Below are positions 48,425 to 51,192 of a stretch of 51,192 bases of DNA, one piece after another. Both the position numbers and the translations under genes were made by a program. The stretch lies in contig JBBRNO010000031.1 in the NCBI GenBank assembly GCA_038230275.1, forward strand, positions 1-51,192, read 5' to 3'. The notes below the pieces were generated by a model. The model was not told the DNA's origin and did not search any database. It saw nothing but the letters and a program-made list of their open reading frames with translations. Origin of the DNA: JANXXV01 sp038230275. Lineage in GTDB: Bacteria; Acidobacteriota; Terriglobia; Bryobacterales; Bryobacteraceae. Position 1 is the stretch's first letter, and each line of letters opens with the position of its first letter.

Positions 48425-50902
48425 TCAGTTCCCTCCCTGGAAGACTTTACTGCCGACCAGCGCGTGTAAAAGATCGCGCGTACGATAACCGTCCGCGGCG
48501 CAGGAGTCGAGCATTTTCTCAATCTCGGCGCGATCCGAAAAACGCACCGGAGTTCCGGTGGCGTAGACCGTGAATTGATACAGAAGATTGCGTGCCAACT
48601 GGCGGGGATTCGCTGCGAGCAGGGACTTCAATTCCAGGATGTCGCGAAAATGCCGTCCATCGGCCAGCGTCCCACTGCCATCCACGGCCCCGGCGATGGT
48701 GTAGGAAAAGTCGTGCCCGGTGTGGTCGATACCGCTTACTCGTTCGCCTTCGGCCGTGCCGCGATAATTGGTCCGCCAGCTGCCCATGACGTCGAAATTC
48801 TCAAGCGCCAATCCGACCGGATCGAACTTGGCGTGACAAGCTGCGCAAGTGCTCGACTTGGTGTGCATCGCCAGCAAGTCTCTAATCGTCTTGGCGCCCC
48901 GGATGTCCGGCTCCACCGCAGGAACGCCCGGCGGGGGCGGCGGCGGAGGATCACCCAGAATGCGGTCGGTAATCCAGGCGCCGCGCAGGACCGGAGAAGT
49001 TGACGTGCCGTTGGCCGTAATCTTCAAGACCGCCCCCTGCGTAAGCAGGCCGCCAAGCGGGCTTCTCTCCGGCAACGCGACGCGCCGAATCGCGGATCCC
49101 TCAACGGGCGCAAGTTGATAGTGCCTTGCCAGACGCTCATTGAGGTAGATGAAGTCCGCCTGCACTAGATTACGGACGGGTAGGTTGTCGCGCACCAAGG
49201 CAGTGAAGAAAGCAAGCGTCTCGCGTTCCAACGAATCCACCAGGTACTCGTCCAGTTGATATTCGGGATAGAGGCGCTTGTCCGGATCGTCCCTGCGGAG
49301 ATAGCGGAGGTTAAGCCAGTACGCGGTGAAGTTCTTCACAAACCGGTCGAAGCCGGTACCGTCGATCAGCCGGTCTGTTTCCCGGCGCAACACATGGGGG
49401 TTCCGCAACGGGCTGCTCCGCAGCTGCGCGTCGGGCCTTGAATTAGTCAGAAAGTGCGAAAGCCGATCGGCAATCGCGAAGTTGTCATTGGGCTCGCGCA
49501 GGTAGAGGAACAGATCCGAACACAGGATGGCCTGATATCCAGCCAGCATCGCCTCGGGGAAAGGCTCATTGCGATCGAGGCGGGCATACACAAGTTGTTC
49601 GAATTTGCGCACCGCCCGCTCGGGCGCCGGACCGTCCAGCGCCAGCGCCAGAAATCTTCGAAGCAAACGGCTGGCCTCCGGCTTGGGCTGCGCGGGCGAG
49701 GGGGACACGCCAAGTTCGTCGAAAAGGACGCGATGGCTTGCAGGCGGCCACGCCGCCGGTGGAATCGGCCCCTCAATCTCAATCCAATGAAAGGCAACGC
49801 CTGGCTGGCCGTCCGGAGGAAACGGCGGATAACGGTACGATCCGGTCTTCCCCTCGGCGTCCACTTGCGGTATCGGCAGTCCCAAAAGACCGTACTCCAC
49901 GGTCTGCCCGGCCAGCAGCGGTACCATCGTTTCGTAGACGTTCGCTCCGGGTTGAATCTCGATGATGCCACCGACCGATTTCACGTCCTCGGCGATGTCA
50001 TGATTCGTCGGACGGCGCGAGCGGAACGTCATCGGCACGGGTTGCTTCGCGTCCGACACTTGGAACCCCGGATGCTGCAGCACGGCGCGCGCGGAAAATC
50101 GAACTCGATACTCCCCGGAATGTTTGGCAGCGAAACCTCTGGGAAACGCACCATACGGCCAGCCTGGGGAACGGAACAGTCCCATCTCCAGTGACGGATC
50201 TTCTTCCAGTTCCTTCGGCATTGGAGTTGACCGCTCTTCCGCAACGTTGACGCCTCGGTTGTCTTTGATGAAGAACATCGAATGGAGCGTGCCGGTGCTG
50301 CGGAGCGCGGGAAACAGGTTTCGTCCATCGGCGCGAAACTTTATCACGGCGGGTGGTGCTGAATCGGTCACCATCGCCTGGCGGAGTGCGGATTCGGATG
50401 CGTCCAGATAGGCCGTCAGTTGGACACGCGACATGTCCAGCGTCTCGGAGGTTTTGTTGAAGTGATAAGCCTCCCGATCTTCAGGAAGCATATCGCGAAT
50501 GTCGAGGTGCGGCAGTTGCAGAATGTTCCGCAGGTCTTGTTCGTACTCGTCGCGATTCAGACGCCGCATCGGTCCTCGGCCGTGCTTTGCCACATCGGCG
50601 AGGTCGGCGGCATGGATCAACGGAGCGAGTTGCCGCAACAGCGCTGTCCGGCCGGTAAGCGTGAGTTCGACGCCCTTTGGTGGCATCTCACGCCTTTCGA
50701 TGCGATCGTGAATGCGGATCCACCGGTCGCGAGTGGAGCGGTTACTGAGGTCGAAACTCAGAGATGCTAAATCGAGTCCGCCGCTGGCGCCATTGCCGGA
50801 ATGGCAATTCAAACAGGCCTTATCGATTGACGCCTTTAAGCCTGGAGGCGTCTGTGCGAAGGCGGGAAGCAAAAGGCTGGCGGCGATGATAAGCGCTCTC
50901 AT
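48425..50902 (-). CDS. DUF1592-type cytochrome-like protein (DUF1587/1595/1592/1588/1585)
   Basis: An 825-residue exported protein (signal MRALIIAASLLLPAFAQ). Domains in order: a short cytochrome-type part with CLNCH (30-34) and MPPKG; DUF1587 (about 112-175, RRLNRDEYEQDLRNIL); a beta-rich middle (about 205-390); DUF1595 and DUF1592 (about 405-600, RRFLALALDGPAPERAV, YQAILCSDLFLYL, LSHFLTNSRPD); DUF1588 (about 610-710, GGLLTQGAVLKITANGTSTS with a second heme motif CAACH at 686-690 and FDPVGLALENFD); and DUF1585 at the end (LKSLLAANPRQLARNLL). It is the PSD3-type counterpart of the PSD1 proteins here, paired with DUF1552 in place of DUF1501. Confidence 0.93.
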   Translation of the reverse strand: MRALIIAASLLLPAFAQTPPGLKASIDKACLNCHSGNGASGGLDLASLSFDLSNRSTRDRWIRIHDRIERREMPPKGVELTLTGRTALLRQLAPLIHAADLADVAKHGRGPMRRLNRDEYEQDLRNILQLPHLDIRDMLPEDREAYHFNKTSETLDMSRVQLTAYLDASESALRQAMVTDSAPPAVIKFRADGRNLFPALRSTGTLHSMFFIKDNRGVNVAEERSTPMPKELEEDPSLEMGLFRSPGWPYGAFPRGFAAKHSGEYRVRFSARAVLQHPGFQVSDAKQPVPMTFRSRRPTNHDIAEDVKSVGGIIEIQPGANVYETMVPLLAGQTVEYGLLGLPIPQVDAEGKTGSYRYPPFPPDGQPGVAFHWIEIEGPIPPAAWPPASHRVLFDELGVSPSPAQPKPEASRLLRRFLALALDGPAPERAVRKFEQLVYARLDRNEPFPEAMLAGYQAILCSDLFLYLREPNDNFAIADRLSHFLTNSRPDAQLRSSPLRNPHVLRRETDRLIDGTGFDRFVKNFTAYWLNLRYLRRDDPDKRLYPEYQLDEYLVDSLERETLAFFTALVRDNLPVRNLVQADFIYLNERLARHYQLAPVEGSAIRRVALPERSPLGGLLTQGAVLKITANGTSTSPVLRGAWITDRILGDPPPPPPPGVPAVEPDIRGAKTIRDLLAMHTKSSTCAACHAKFDPVGLALENFDVMGSWRTNYRGTAEGERVSGIDHTGHDFSYTIAGAVDGSGTLADGRHFRDILELKSLLAANPRQLARNLLYQFTVYATGTPVRFSDRAEIEKMLDSCAADGYRTRDLLHALVGSKVFQGGN

Positions 50903-50956
50903 TAAAAGTAGCCAATTAAGATTTTACTAGTATTGCGGTCTCTGAACCCCCCTCCT

Positions 50957-51192
50957 CTACCGAGATCGCTTGATTCGCACGTAGAGATAGATCACTATCG
51001 CAACATTGAGAATCAAAATCGCGATTTTGGCTACGCTCAAACGTTCGGCCAATTCGTAGAGCTCCAGCGGAATGAGCCCGGCGGTGGTAATGATGGTGAA
51101 GTATTCCGCCCAGAGTTTTCGATACAGCAAACCCACACCTTCTGTCAAAAGCAGGGCAGCGTAGATGAAGGTCCCGGCGCTTGCCGCCTTAA
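50957..51192 (-). CDS. DUF2127 family membrane protein (C-terminal part; 5' end outside window)
   Basis: The minus-strand frame is open from the window edge and ends at 50957, about 77 residues. It reads FIYAALLLTEGVGLLYRKLW, then AEYFTIITTAGLIPLELYEL and a last hydrophobic helix (KIAILILNVAIVIYLYV) with a basic tail. This is the C-terminal half of DUF2127 predicted membrane proteins. Three membrane segments are visible. The role is unknown. It would be transcribed toward the DUF1592 gene with a 54-bp gap. Confidence 0.82.
   Translation of the reverse strand, partial: KAASAGTFIYAALLLTEGVGLLYRKLWAEYFTIITTAGLIPLELYELAERLSVAKIAILILNVAIVIYLYVRIKRSR

Overview
The window looks like a piece of an acidobacterial chromosome of the Solibacter/Bryobacter type. 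The signs are an Oar-like TonB-receptor tail at the left edge, a sedolisin, a GWxTD-like secreted protein, a PEP-CTERM protein, a DNRLRE/collagen-like surface protein, and above all a large set of planctomycete/acidobacterial secreted cytochrome-like proteins (DUF1549/DUF1553 and DUF1592 types), each next to a DUF1501 or DUF1552 partner. I saw no rRNA, tRNA, CRISPR array, phage or intact transposase gene.

Layout. 1-4.9 kb: TonB-receptor C-terminus, a convergent sedolisin, then a phospholipase C-like phosphoesterase translationally coupled to a predicted outer-membrane barrel. 5.2-12.6 kb: a regulatory block with an unusually long sigma-70 factor, a double zinc-finger anti-sigma-like membrane protein, a small secreted protein whose ribosome binding site lies in a hairpin, a convergent exported TPR-CHAT protein, and a PEP-CTERM/DNRLRE-collagen pair. 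12.6-20.4 kb: a decayed VCBS gene, an MFS transporter, a YdeI-like protein, PSD1/DUF1501 pair 1 and an exported amidohydrolase. 20.6-31.1 kb: an MFS-PSD1-DUF1501 operon, a divergent enolase-superfamily enzyme, and a stretch bounded by two copies of a 157-bp MITE-like repeat, followed by a PKD protein and a nitrilase-type hydrolase. 31.1-38.1 kb: an SDR - MFS/CocE-hydrolase fusion - PSD1 - DUF1501 operon with a FadR-type operator candidate in front. 38.2-42.9 kb: PSD1/DUF1501 pair 4, then a patch of gene relics (TonB-receptor tail abutting a 2-oxoacid dehydrogenase E1-beta fragment). 42.9-47.0 kb: a tightly coupled propeller-lipoprotein-MBOAT-AlgJ operon, probably for exopolysaccharide O-acetylation. 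47.1-50.9 kb: the DUF1592/DUF1552 pair. The right edge cuts a DUF2127 membrane protein.

How it may work together (inference). The MFS carriers belong to the sugar-acid/organic-anion type. The enolase-superfamily enzyme, SDR, two amidohydrolases, nitrilase and CocE hydrolase are typical small-molecule catabolic enzymes. The repeated heme-motif PSD1 proteins and their (mostly Tat-signal-like) DUF1501 partners are predicted to act outside the cytoplasm. The simplest reading is a set of parallel modules, each pairing extracytoplasmic oxidation or cleavage of a substrate with uptake and cytoplasmic breakdown. The substrate is not visible from sequence. All functional assignments rest on motif recognition by eye; no searches were run.
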